DNA from: Artocarpus heterophyllus | Taxonomy: Eukaryota > Streptophyta > Magnoliopsida > Rosales > Moraceae | Direction of reading: 5' to 3' | Assembly: GCA_025403435.1 (NCBI GenBank) | Contig: CM046350.1 | Coordinates: 12,926,372-12,990,371 of the forward strand | Length of the DNA: 64,000 nt | Shown: one piece after another, positions 35,799 through 47,853 of the stretch | Numbering within the stretch: position 1 is the first letter of the stretch | Layout: the number at the start of each line of letters is the position of its first letter | Notes under the pieces: generated by a model | Databases searched by the model: none | Told to the model about the DNA's origin: nothing | What the model saw: only the letters and a program-made list of their open reading frames with translations | Program-made: the position numbers and the translations under genes

Positions 35799-38700
35799 TC
35801 ATTCTGCCTCCGAGACGTCGTCTTCATCTTCCTCAAGAATGTAGACCAATGCACGTTTTCTTGCAGCAAAAACACAAGCGACACCTCTCGATGCTGTAAT
35901 ACAGAGATTTAATGGTAATGCAAAAAACTTTAGTTTTGACGGGACCAAAATTCAGGGAAAGGATTAGTCAATTGTATCCATTGAAATGGAAATTTAAGTG
36001 GAAAGAATTTGCACGACTTACAGCTAACTGCCAGGGGAACAACTACAAAATGAGGAATACTCCGAACCTTCTCATTCTCCAGTTGCAGGTAAATAACACA
36101 TTCCTGTGTAGAAATTTGAGGAAAATATTACACATATGGAATTTTGGAAAAGAATTTCCACGAAAGAAAATGAAGAAAAAAATTATCTCGGGAAATGAGA
36201 TGCTTAAAAGAAGATGAAAAAGGCTGTGAGGCTCCGCAAGAGCCCTGCTAGCAGATGCAGGGACGGGGCCTGCGAGTGCTTCTGCCCTGTGTCGAGCAGT
36301 GCCCTGCTCCTGTAGAGAGGAGAAGAGCAATACCCAAAAAAAAATACTATATTGAAAGACAAGTAGAAATCATATTTAAAAAGGAGAATGTAATTGGACA
36401 GCTGCTTTATAGTTGATAATGATAAGATGGCAAAACAAATTGACAAAGGACAGCTTCATCCAAAGCAGAGGAAAAAGATTGTCTCAGCTGGGGACAAGTA
36501 ATTGCCATGCGCCAAAAAAATAACGAGAATAGACAGCATATTGTGATAAAAACAGTGATTCTTGGATAAGTAGCTCAAGCATAAAACAAACAAAGAAATT
36601 TCAAGGCCATGCAATCCCCGGAGTAATCGAGTCTGCAATGTTCTTGGGATATTATAGAGACAATCAAACCAAGAAACGGCAGGTAAGTCAAGACAAACAG
36701 TACCTTCAGTTCATGCAACTTCCAGCGGTCCATACAAGTAGATCTTGAGATGGACACAAATGGAAGGTCGGTTGCTTGCACCATCATCATACAGGCATCC
36801 CCAGAGCTTTCAGAAGTTGTCGTTGTCTCATTTAATAGCAAGACAATTTGACTTTCCTGTTTTGTAAAAAGCAGATAACGCAACATTAGAGGACCAAAAT
36901 TGAACTGAACATCATACATTTAGATCTTTACCTTATATAAGGACAGATCCACACAGTGATAACCATCCGGGACACACAACAATAAAGCTTCCAATGAAGT
37001 AGAGCCATTCTTTATGGAGATTGAGTCATTTGTAAAACCCCTGATTATAGCTATACAACTTGAAATATCTGAGAAAGAATCATTTGGTACTTGGAAAGAT
37101 ATGTAATCTACAAATCTGCCTTGACTAGTTTGCTGATAGGATACAGCTTGAGAAGCATCCTATGGAGATTTAGAAAAGAAAAAAAAATGAAAGAAAACAA
37201 AACAAACACAGATGTCATAAGTAATGAACTCACATCCACAGATAAATTTTGCATTGGGTTCTACAAAATAAAAGAACCAAGTTTTTCATGACCGCAAAAG
37301 TTACAAACGAAATTAGTTATAAAAACACTATCGAGCACTGTTTAGCAATACCTCATAGTATGATACTGACATCGGAACTGTGAGAGATGCTGCTGAAGGT
37401 GGAAGGGGAAAAAGGGGCAACAAATCCACGCAAACTATTTTTTTCGAGATCGAGGTAAAGGGCATCAGAAAAGCCTCCTTGAAACTGAAAGTTCATTATC
37501 AGCGCATTTATAGGTGAGATTACACCTCAGCATGTACAAGCTATATTAATTTTGTAAAATAACAGTTATTGGAGTCAACGAAGGTAAAGCTTTCATATTG
37601 CTCACTGTCCACAGTGACAACAAGGGATGATAAGATTTTTCGTTTTGTCAGATAACTCATAACTTCAGTTTATCAGATAACTCGTACCTTCAATTTTTAA
37701 TTCACACAAAGGGCCTTGGCATGTTTTCAATGCTCAAATTTTCAAAAGTTGGAAAAAGTAAGAAGGAATTACAAGCAGCATACCCAGACTCCATCTGATG
37801 AAATTGTTTTGCTAATGTCCTTTGCAGATATTTGCAATCTGAAAATCCCCCAAACTGAACTAATTCTTTTACTCTCTGCATCGTCTCACTGAAGAATTTA
37901 GCAACGTCATAATCTTTGAAGATTCAAAAAGTTAGTCCAGATACAAACTTAAGCACAGACCCATATATTTGCATCTATGGGATATGCATGACAGAACAAA
38001 GACTAAATGAGAATTAGAAAAAGGAAAAAAAAAAAGTCTAGTCTTGATGGGTTTATTACTTGGGTGCCTACTTAGTTAGGATGTAACTAAATCTCTTTAA
38101 GGCTTGACTCTGTCCAATTTATATTTTAAAGGAACAAAGTCTAGATCATTTAGAGTATTAGAGAACACTCAAGAGAAGCCACAGCAAAGACGCAAAGTAA
38201 GACATCATAAGAAAGATTGTAGTATTACACTATATTGTTTATGGCTGAAAAAAAAAAAAAAAACACTCACAGATCAATTTCGATAATGTGGTCAGCATCA
38301 GATGATTCCAGCAATTGTCTGACAGGGTCTTGATCATATAGAAACTTCAAGAATATAACAACAAGCTCACTGTCAAAACCAAAAAGAGTGAGAAGAAATT
38401 ATATGTTGATAGCCAATTGAAACATAAAGGTAAAGCTGAGACAGACCTATTGTATGGAAGAAGTTGATCGCTTGGTTCTGACATAAGTAGCTTTATACAT
38501 TTTAAAAGCCAGTTGAAGAAGTTGGAGAACTGAAAGAAAAAGACAAGTCATAAATCCAAAGAAACAAATAGAAATAAAAGAAAAAATATTGCATTCATTT
38601 AGAGCACTTCCAGTGGTTCCCAATAGATATTCTTACACAAATTCAAAATGACCATAAGCAAACCTTTGTTGCACAGTGCACACAATCTCAAATAGACACA

Positions 38701-41700
38701 CTGAACATATTTCTAATAGCAAACTATCATAATTGTGGATAAAAACAATTGTGGAACATATAGTAAGAGGCCTAAACTACAGTTTATTCCAGTGTTCCGG
38801 CAGTTTAGTATCTAATTTCTTGCACGCCAGTAGTTTCTTTAAAGATACATGAATGTGCTTCCTCAATAACCAGCATATTCTTGGCCAAACTACAAATCTT
38901 TCAGCTAAGATGACTTTTCGACTGCAGCTTTGATGGTAAAAGACAAACTGGGAAGAGGGAAGTGCTGAAGAAAAATTAATTTTGAACTTGAAAATTAGTG
39001 TGATCTTTTGAATTTTTTTTTACTTTATTTTTTTTTTCTATGAAGGAAAAGCAAAATAATTCTCAATGCTACAATATTACAAAAGACATGAACCTCCTAG
39101 GAAGCATACCTGCAGCACCACAGATGAAAGCAACCTCATAAACCATTCAACTTGCACCATTATCATCCCAACTTTTTCCGCTGCATTACTAATGAGTGTC
39201 TCATCTAAACCAATGCTCTGATAGCGTGCACGCCATCTTGAAAGACCTCTTAGTTCTCCCATCCTGAATCCAATAATTTCTGCAGCAGGCTGAAAAGATT
39301 TTTGTCTTTAGTTCTAACTCAAGCCCCTCGTTCTAAAGAACATGAAAAAAGTTTTCAAATCAAGCAATATGAATGACTAACATATAAATTGGATCATGAT
39401 TTAAACTGCCGCAAATATTAATGACCAAAACCTAACATTCAGCTTCAACATGATTAATCAGTTTTCATAGCTTACATCAGTATACCTAGGTTGAGAAGCC
39501 TAGTATTCAAATATAAATGTCGCCGTCTACAAAACTGATCCACCAATTTCTATGACACGCTCCCAAAGTATGAGACGCATAATGACATAGATGATCTTTC
39601 ATAAATTGGCTCCTATTAACCATAAGAAAACAAATACTTAATTGCACCTGGAGATGGCTTAGGACGATAAGCTGAAGCTCTTTTCCAGCACCACAAACAA
39701 TCTTTGATACACGCTTCACTCCCTAAGAAGTGAAAGACTTGCTGAATTAAATATATCATCACATTCATGTTCCGCAAAATAGACTATCACAGTTTAGGAT
39801 ATTAAATGGAGCCAAGAATACCACTTCACCGAGAGAATTAACAAGAAATTGATGAACTGGTGGACTAGTCCGAGCACCACCTAAAAGACTCAAAAACTCT
39901 TCTTGGGAAGAAGAGTCAAGTCCTACATACAAAATATGAGATCAAATCACAGAAAAAAGAAAACAAAAAATTGAAATAACGCCAAGAAAGTCTCTACAAT
40001 TATCCTGATTCCTCAACTTACCATGGTCGATGATCAGATTAGACAGAGAATCAAACTTTTCATGAAAAGTGTTCATGGCATCAGACCACTGCTTGGACAT
40101 AGTCGATAGTGATGCCCGGATAACCTCAGTCAGTTCTTCAATGTTAGATGCCTGTTGAGCCACTTGATGGAGCTCATTTTTTCTACAATAAAATCCATGG
40201 AGAGTGATAAAGGAAAGAGAACGTGCCCACTTTTAATCCAACTAGAAATTATTAAACAATTATGAATCTTCCAAAAGTTATAAGGGGCAGCTAGATCCAG
40301 TCATGAACCTACCAAATATCATAAAACGAAGAGGTAATTGCAATACAAGTCTATATCAAAAACTTTATTTCCAAGTGATCTTTGGTAGGCATTAGTAAGC
40401 GAACCAAGAAGGAAGAAAAGAGAGAATTGTGAAGAATAAACCGAAGTAAGACAGTGGAGTCTGGACCAAACAAAATCTCTGGCTATGTCAATTTCTGTAG
40501 CAAAATTACCTATTCCAAAATATTGAAGTATCAAGCACTAAGCAATGCGATCCATGCATACCCTGTCCAGCCATTTGCCAGTTTTCTGATTCTTCCTTAT
40601 TCTGAACTAATTCTCCTGAGCACATGACTACCAAACGACAAAGATCTTTTGACAAAGCAACCTAACGAAAATAACATGGAAATTAGCTTGATAAATCAGA
40701 GTAGTTAATTTTAGCTCTTTGAAAGATCTTTAAATTTTATTTTAAATAATAAAATATGTTTTTTTTTGGCCTTATTTAGTAGGATAAAGAAATAATAATT
40801 TGTAAAGGCAGGACTTGTTTTGGAACATTAATCTTTGAGTGCACATTGCGCTAAACTATAAAAGTTTCAGCACAAATCTTCACAGGTAAATATATAAAGA
40901 TATAGCATGTGAATTAAGTTTTAAATAACCATGAATGTCATGTTGTAAAATCAATAATGAATACGATATAGAATGTAGCGAAACAGAGTCCTTAACTTTG
41001 AGACCTTCCATTTGAATGATGAATGTACCTTGTAAATGGAAGCATTCAAAAGTCGGCACTCTGCTTGTTTGTCAATGTGTGAGAAGGGAATGCGACATGA
41101 ATGTATGTTCTGGCACATTCAAAGGTCCAAAACCATTTAGTTGCATATACACAAATACACAATAAAGTGAAACATCAAGCAATCACAGAAAAAAAAGGGT
41201 GAAACATCAAACATAAATTCAAAATCATGCATTCTCTAGCTCGAAGTCCAGAAATGGGGAAATGTGATTGAGACAGAACCAACACATAATCATGAGCACT
41301 CTTCCGTCTTTTTTTTTTTTTTTTTTGTAACAGGATTGTTAAAATGCTGCAAAGGCTTGTGTAATTTCACGGAACTAAAAAAAAAGGAAGCAGGAATAGC
41401 AAGTGTACAAACCTCAAAGCCCTGAAGTAGTCCAGTGGCTTTCAAAGGCAATCATAGAGAAACAGCAATCATATAGAAACGTGACACGAGCATAACTAGT
41501 AAACTAAATAAATAGGTCTCATATAAGAAGGATAGATAAATGACAACAACCCTGTTATGTTCTCAGCTTAATTCATAAATGTCTATTTCAAAAAAGAGGA
41601 CCACTTACAATTTTCCCTATTGGAAAAATTCCAAAAATACTAAAGCAGATGACTCCATCTCTATCTCCACTGCAAAGAATATTAAAGCGTTGTTGAGAAG

Positions 41701-43002
41701 AACTTAAATCTTGAAATGAATCTTCACTATCATCCATGAATCCTGCATCTCCAGAAACCAATCCTTGTATCCTAGGAACTCTTGGAGCAGGTGGTAAGAA
41801 GCGAGACGTACGATCTTCATATGTTGTCATGCTACCAGAATCACCCTGAAACCAAATTTGAAAAAGGGGTCACAATTAGTGTCAACCACAAAGAAATCCA
41901 GTCATAAAGTCCAGACAATTTTTAAAGAATATAAACTAAATGCTAACGCATATTTACAAAAAGAAAAAGAAAATGAACTAAAAATAAAGACATTTTTTCC
42001 ATTTAACTTAAATGGGATGACATTTGTTTGAAAATTAAAAGAAACATACTCTAATCTGGTGCGCATCTTCCTCCCAGTTTAGACAAACGACGGCAACAGC
42101 ATGGGATTTTAAGCTTCTTCGTAGTTTTCCATTCTGCTTGAAATCAACAAAGTAAGAGAAAAAGATAGAAAAGATATCACAAAAACAAAGGGAAAAGAAA
42201 TGACTATTAACTAGAATCATGTGTGTATGTTTTGTGAAAAAGAGATTTTATTTATTTATTTATTTTTTATAACCATTAACAACCATGAAATTCACTAGTG
42301 GTCTACAATCGGGATCTCAAGGTGACTAGATTAACCAGAATATATAACAACAGGCCAATCAAGTGTAAAAATGATATCTTCAAAAGAAAAAAAAAAGGCT
42401 ACTTACTTCAACATCATGCAATGAAACCGTTCCATCTTCAAGTCCAACGGCTATTGCTTTACCATCAGGTCGCCAACATAAAGAAGTTATGGACCTTCCT
42501 ACACAAATTAAAAAAAAAAAAAAAAAACCTGAATTTCACAATCAGATAACTTTGAAACTAAAGCAAGCAACGATATTCACACAAAAAAAAAAAAAAAAAG
42601 CAACAACAACAACGTTTCAACGCTATAATGGCCTATCCACTATTGAATTTAAGTTCTCGCTGATCTACCAAAGAAATAAAGCTTACTAATAAAATCAAAC
42701 AAAAATCAGTCTGATGAAGATCGCTGAATTTTTTGAAAAAATAAAAATTATAGACTATAAGAAGTGACGCAAAGTAGCTAGCTGTTGAAATCAGAAATTA
42801 AGAGAGGTTTTGATCACCAGGCGAGATAGTCCACAATCTCTGCCAATTGAAACGATGCAGCAAAAGCTTGGAGTCCTCTGTCACCATAGCCAGTAAATCT
42901 TTCTCCGGATTCCACTCCGCTAGTTTAATCTGCCATTCCCAAAATTCAACCCAAAATCACCAAAGCCACCTCGCGCACACACATATATAAACGAACACAT
43001 AC

Positions 43003-43033
<31 letters not shown>

Positions 43034-43114
43034 ATGTACGAAAACCTGAGAAGCGAGCGGTTTGTCGAACTGGAGCTGAAACGGAAGCACTCGTTGCGCG
43101 TCATCCGTCTCCAT
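35799..43114 (-). CDS. APC4: Anaphase-promoting complex subunit 4 (APC4), 20 exons, intact
   Basis: APC4 is a scaffold subunit of the APC/C ubiquitin ligase that drives mitotic exit. Exons: 43114-43046, 42929-42818, 42498-42407, 42133-42050, 41845-41609, 41109-41029, 40661-40510, 40182-40022, 39922-39822, 39722-39648, 39289-39110, 38529-38447, 38369-38271, 37888-37784, 37484-37352, 37260-37234, 37159-36932, 36856-36704, 36103-36022, 35893-35799. They sum to 2349 nt (782 aa), close to about 790 in Arabidopsis, with all phases matching. The N-terminal WD40-like domain includes [30 protein letters not shown] and [18 protein letters not shown]. The APC4 domain includes [19 protein letters not shown] and [20 protein letters not shown]. 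The C-terminus is [19 protein letters not shown] plus an acidic tail. Exon 16 is a 27-nt microexon. Boundaries were set by eye and may be off by a base. Confidence 0.95.
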
Positions 43115-43439
43115 GAATAAATAAGTTGAATGTAAAAGAATTATTAGAATGAAATAGCAGAGAATAATTGTGGATTACAATCCGAACTTCCTGAAACAAG
43201 AGACCCAAAAACCCTAAAGATCAGCAGAAAGAAAAGAAAGAAAGCAGCGAAAATACGAGTGTGTGACGGCGTGATTTAGGAAAGAGGTAGAAGATGAAAA
43301 GGAAGATGGTTGAAGCTGACTCTGAAGTGGCCGAAAGAGGAAAGGCGGGCTTTATCCGCTTTTCAAGCCTTCAGTACCTCAGGCCTCACTGGAATAACAT
43401 TGCTGTTTGCGCCTAAAAAAATTCAATTTAAAAATTACT

Positions 43440-43511
43440 CGCCGTTGCCGGGGATCGAACCCGGGTCGCCCGCGTGACAGGCGGGAATACTCACCACTAT
43501 ACTACAACGAC
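43440..43511 (-). tRNA. tRNA-Asp (anticodon GTC)
   Basis: The minus strand gives a 72-nt cloverleaf. The acceptor GTCGTTG pairs with CAACGGC (one G-U). The D-arm region is TATAGTGGTGA. The anticodon stem CCCGC/GCGGG encloses CTGTCAC with anticodon GTC at 43478-43476. The T-arm is CCGGGTTCGATCCCCGG and the discriminator is G (43440). There is no intron. It lies about 325 bp upstream of the APC4 start codon on the same strand. Confidence 0.95.
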
Positions 43512-43590
43512 TTTGTTGAGGATCTCTCGATTTGAAAATCCTTTACTTAAAAATTTAGTAGCGATGGGTAAAAATTATTTTAAAAAAACC

Positions 43591-43651
43591 CGCCGTTGCC
43601 GCGGATAGAACCCGGGTCGCCCGCGCGACAGGCAGGAACACTCGCCACTCG
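43591..43651 (-). pseudogene. Truncated tRNA-Asp pseudogene
   Basis: A second copy of the 3' three quarters of the tRNA-Asp lies about 80 bp away in the same orientation. It keeps the T-arm, variable region and anticodon arm, but has changes in the T-loop (TTCTATC for TTCGATC), the T stem (GCGG) and the anticodon stem. It then stops matching in the D-arm, so the 5' acceptor strand is absent. The A/T-rich bases next to the 3' end also resemble those of the intact gene, which suggests a local duplication. Confidence 0.85.
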
Positions 43652-43917
43652 ATGTTGTTCAAGACATTCAGTGGCAAATTCAAGTGGTATTAATCGAACT
43701 TCGACAAGTGTTGTTAATAGTGTTTAGGGAAAACTTAGGGATATAAAGGCAAGATAAAGAATTGAAAGGGAATTTTTGAGAGAAAAAGTAGAGAGAGAAA
43801 TTCTAATTAATCTCTTAATTCAAATGTATAAAGATAGCAAAGAGAGGGTATTCATTGAAAAATTTCAAGTGTTAGAGCGACTGTAACAGTAGTTACTTAT
43901 TAGTTTTGCTACAATAA

Positions 43918-44037
43918 GGGTGCGTTTGTTTCGTGGTTCGAATCACGGTTCGAATCATTTTGCTACAGTATTTTCTCTCACAAAAAATTAAATCTTCATT
44001 CAAATACTCTATTCAAATACTCGAACCAAATGGGCTC
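43918..44037. mobile_element. PIF/Harbinger-like (Tourist-type) MITE, copy 1, 120 bp
   Basis: A 120-bp element is flanked by TAA on both sides (43915-43917 and 44038-44040). The ends GGGTGCGTTTGTTTCG and, reversed, GAGCCCATTTGGTTCG are imperfect terminal inverted repeats. It is highly similar to the copy at 59940-60059, of identical length. A TAA duplication and such ends are typical of Harbinger-derived MITEs. It has no coding capacity. Confidence 0.85.
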
Positions 44038-44459
44038 TAAATTATTATTCTTGCTACATTGCCGTCTAGTTTTTACTTTAGTATTTGCAGTTGATGTCGG
44101 TGCTTATGTTAGAGTGAGACATACAAATCTAATTTCAATAGTGATTTTTGATGGACAAACATACTTGATCTTTTGTATCATTAAAGATTTTAAATTTGTA
44201 GGTAATTAACACGAATAGTCCTTAAATTGTTTAGTAAGTCACAATAATGACCTTTTAATCTTGGCAAAACGTCTCTCTAACCTTCTTAATTAGGTGCAAT
44301 TTAAACCTTTTCATCAATATCGATCAAAATTCGTGCAAAAAAATACACGTGATGGCTTACGTGACCCTTTAATGTGAGCGTAATCATAAAACGCTATTGA
44401 AGTTCAAATTTGGGGCTTTAATTTGTATTTGATGTTATTTAGATTGGAAATTAGGATTC

Positions 44460-45060
44460 TTGAGGAGATTTTTTTCTTTTTCTTTTTTGTTTTTGGTTGA
44501 AAGATTTGGGAGAGATAAGAAGGAAGAAGCTCCATTATGCATCTCTCATAAGCCATGCAAGATTGTCACGACTTGGACGAATTTTAACTTTGGACGACGC
44601 TTCTATAGATGCAAACTATATGAGGTAAGCTTTGATTTCGTTATCTTATTTATTATGATTAAATAAATTCTTAAATTTCTTTCTTTTCTATTCTTCCTCA
44701 GCGTGAAGGATACGTTCCTTGACCTTATTTTCTATGGAAAGACCTATAAATATATGCAATATATGGGTTGTTTAGAAGAGTGAATAATTTAGAGGCTCAA
44801 GTTGAGATATTGGAATGGACCCACCATGAGAGGGAAAAAAATCTTTGGAAGATCAATTGAAGGCATGCAAATGCTAATTAGTTCAAGAGGTGGCAGTTTG
44901 TGGGAGTGGGTTTTTATTTCTTTTTTCTTCTTGAGAAATTTTCATTATTGTTTTTTTTTTTGTTATTATTTTTCTTAGTGGGAATTAGGCTAACAATATG
45001 GCTAAAGCTTTGTTGGGAATCTGGTTGCTGCATCAGTCTCTCTCTCTCTGTTTTTTAAGT
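44460..45060 (+). pseudogene. zf-GRF zinc-finger protein pseudogene
   Basis: The first exon-like part (to a GAG|GTAAGC donor at about 44622) encodes EAPLCISHKPCKIVTTWTNF and FGRRFYRCKLYE, the GRF-type zinc finger pattern (C..H..C, then GRRFY.C). After a short intron ending TCCTCAG (about 44701) the frame continues as REGYVP, stop, PYFLWKDL, stop, then GLFRRVNNLEAQVEILEW, typical of the helix after the GRF finger in small plant proteins. Two in-frame stops and a later frameshift near 44850 disable it. Function is unknown. A hydrophobic tail can be read to about 45060. Confidence 0.75.
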
Positions 45061-45620
45061 TTAACTTGCAACTTACATATATATGATATGGATTTAGTTG
45101 CATATTGTTAACATTGTTAATTTATATAAAAGTGGGTGGGCCTTATGTGAACTACAACTGGTTTTTATATATATTTAATGCATTATGTTGTAAACTTATA
45201 AAAAATTCATCAAATCGGCTCTAAGTTGGGATTGACAAAAAATATTATTTAATCGAGGTTATCAATTTATCGAGTATCAACTTATCAATGTTATACTTTA
45301 TTTCAATTCAAGGAGGAAAATAAGAACAAAATAAGGTTCTCCATGAAATTGAGTTTAGTAGCAAATTCTCAATATAAATAACATGTTTTTTTTTTTAAAA
45401 AAAAAAATTAACTTAAAAGTCTAAACCTTGTTAATTCGTTAGACTTTGAAATACAAATTATACAAAATAATAATTGGACATGTACCATTTCATTCTTAAA
45501 GAGGACAAGATCTATGATAGGATATGCTACTTGGACTTAATAAATGTTTTGCACATTCATCATTTAAAAAGCTTATATCAACTACAAAAATTCAATCAAA
45601 CAAAAACATATGCTTAACTA

Positions 45621-45655
<35 letters not shown>

Positions 45656-46009
45656 GCACTTTTCATTTGCTAATTTCTAACACTTTTTGTTTAGTGAAGA
45701 AAATGGTCAGTTACATTTGTGTGTTGAGTATATCTTTTGAATAATATGCAATTTTTGTTTTTTGTCTTTACTTTTGTGTCAATGAATATCTAATTAATCA
45801 ACTTATTAAAGAACGTGGCCCAAACCTTATCACATAAAAAATTTCCTATCCTATTAGTGGTTAAATGCCTATACTGTAAATAAATAAACAAATAGCTACT
45901 AACCTAATATCTTCAGTCAATAATTATTTGTATTACCTCAATTAAACACTAAACATACATAACGATAATAACAAATTCTTTTAAAAGCATCTTTGCCTTC
46001 ACACACACA

Positions 46010-46051
<42 letters not shown>

Positions 46052-46300
46052 GCATCTTTTCCTCGGATTCCGTCCTCAATTTTCTTTTTTAAACATCTAA
46101 ACATAAAGTTTTTCTTAACTAAAGGATCCACAAACATTGTACTAATTCATTTTCTTGGGTGTTTGTCAATCTTGTTTAGAACTATGGTTGTGGTTACTAA
46201 ATAATGTAAAGCTCGTAAAAAGTAAAAAGTTGTTTCAATTTAAATCTCTCACATGTTACATTGTTTTGAACCACGACCATAATTTTAACCATACTTATCA
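45061..46300. other. AT-rich intergenic region with long AT microsatellites
   Basis: No exon recognised. (AT)n runs occur at about 45623-45652 and about 46015-46048; the latter follows a short (CA)n. The ORF at 45949-46137 (minus) is made by the repeat and is not a gene. Confidence 0.6.
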
Positions 46301-47740
46301 AATATTCTTTCTTTTGCATTCATTACACTATTTGGCTAGTGATTAATTGCTTTAAAACAAATAAAAAAAATTTTGCATAACAAGAAAATAGATAGCAATA
46401 ATTATGATACCCAATTTGGTACTCGTCTAGAAGGAAACTAGAAAAAAAAAATAAAAACTTCTAGCATATATTGAAGGTGGTTACATATCCCCTACCTTGA
46501 TTCCATTTTGACAGTTAAAATTAAAAGGAAAAGAAAAATAAATTATAACCCAAAGTTTACAAAGTATTAAAAATCCATTGGACAGAAAAAAAAAGAAAAA
46601 GAAAAAGAAAAAAAAAGAGAGAGTAGTTGCTCAACTAAGCTAACTTTCATGTTAGCAAAATGCAGTTGTGCTTTCATGATTTTTCTTAGAAGGCAAATTT
46701 ATAACTTGTCCAGTGTTCCCTGCATAAAACCAAGTAGATAATACGACGTTGTTTCAGCATATTTCGCCTATGTAATATCTTCTTTACATAATAGTTTACT
46801 CACATATGCCTGAGTAGTAATATATTCTTTATATAATAGTTTAATTAAATTCTCGTTTATGGATTAACGGCAGTAAAGAAAAAACTTGGAGAGAAAGCTA
46901 ATATTTGAACACCATAAGTTTGACCACAAACAATGAAAGCACTGGAAGCAAATCTGAAATCCTAGATCTCCTCTTCTATTAAATCATCACCATTGTTCCT
47001 AGAATATTTCTCCTTCAATTTCTTATCAATAGTATAGGTAAAACTTTCCCTTCAAAAGTACTAGAACAAGAAAAATATTATTAATATCTTCTTTCTTAAC
47101 TTTGTACTAAATTCATTTTTTTTTTGTTATACTATTTGGCTAGTAATTAAACTGCTTAAAATAAATAGAATAATTTTTGCGCAAGAAGAATCTAAAAGGA
47201 AACCAGAAAAAATCTGACAACATATTATTTATGGTAGTTATATATCCCCTAACTTGATTACATTCTGACCATTGAAATTAAAAGGAAAACAAAAAATAAA
47301 CATATAACATAAAGTTTAAAAAGTATTCAAAACCCCATTAGACATATAAAAGAGAGAGAATGGTTGGCAAAATGGCAATGGGCTAGTCCTCAATACGAAG
47401 TCGTTTTTGCATATTATGCATGTGTAATTAATTGTTAACACATATACCTGAGTAGTAATATGTTTTTATACAGTAGTTTAATCAAGGTGCTATTTATGAA
47501 ATAATGACTCTAAAGGAAAAACTTAGGGAGCTTAGTATTTCAACACCATAAATTTGACCAGAAACAAAGGAAATCTAAAACATTAGATCTCCTCTTCTTT
47601 TAAATCACCACCATTGTTCCTAGAAAAATATTTTCTCCATCAATTTCTTCTCAATAGTACAAAGCAAAATTTTCATTGCAAAAGTACTAGAACAAGAAAA
47701 AACATTATTAATCTCTTCTTTCTTAACTATTGTATCTCCT
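46300..47740 (+). repeat. Diverged tandem duplication upstream of the F-box/LRR gene
   Basis: Copy A (about 46300-47105) and copy B (about 47110-47740) share ordered blocks: CTATTTGGCTAGTGATTAA / CTATTTGGCTAGTAATTAA; TATCCCCTACCTTGATT / TATCCCCTAACTTGATT; ATGCCTGAGTAGTAATATA / ATACCTGAGTAGTAATATG; AACACCATAAGTTTGACCA / AACACCATAAATTTGACCA; AGATCTCCTCTTCT; CACCATTGTTCCTAGAA; AAAGTACTAGAACAAGAAAA. The offset falls from about 808 to 621 bp through indels. Copy B ends about 110 bp before the F-box gene, so it probably holds its promoter and leader. Confidence 0.8.
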
Positions 47741-47853
47741 CAAAATGTCCCAGACAACATGGCTTCAAAGACAAACAAGGAGCAATAACAAGAGGAGCAC
47801 AAGGCTTCATCACCACCCATTCAATCCTCCAACACCCAATCACAACCGTTGAT

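Noticed and set aside
43591..43651. Second functional tRNA-Asp
   Set aside because: The 5' acceptor strand and part of the D-arm are absent and the T-arm is mispaired.
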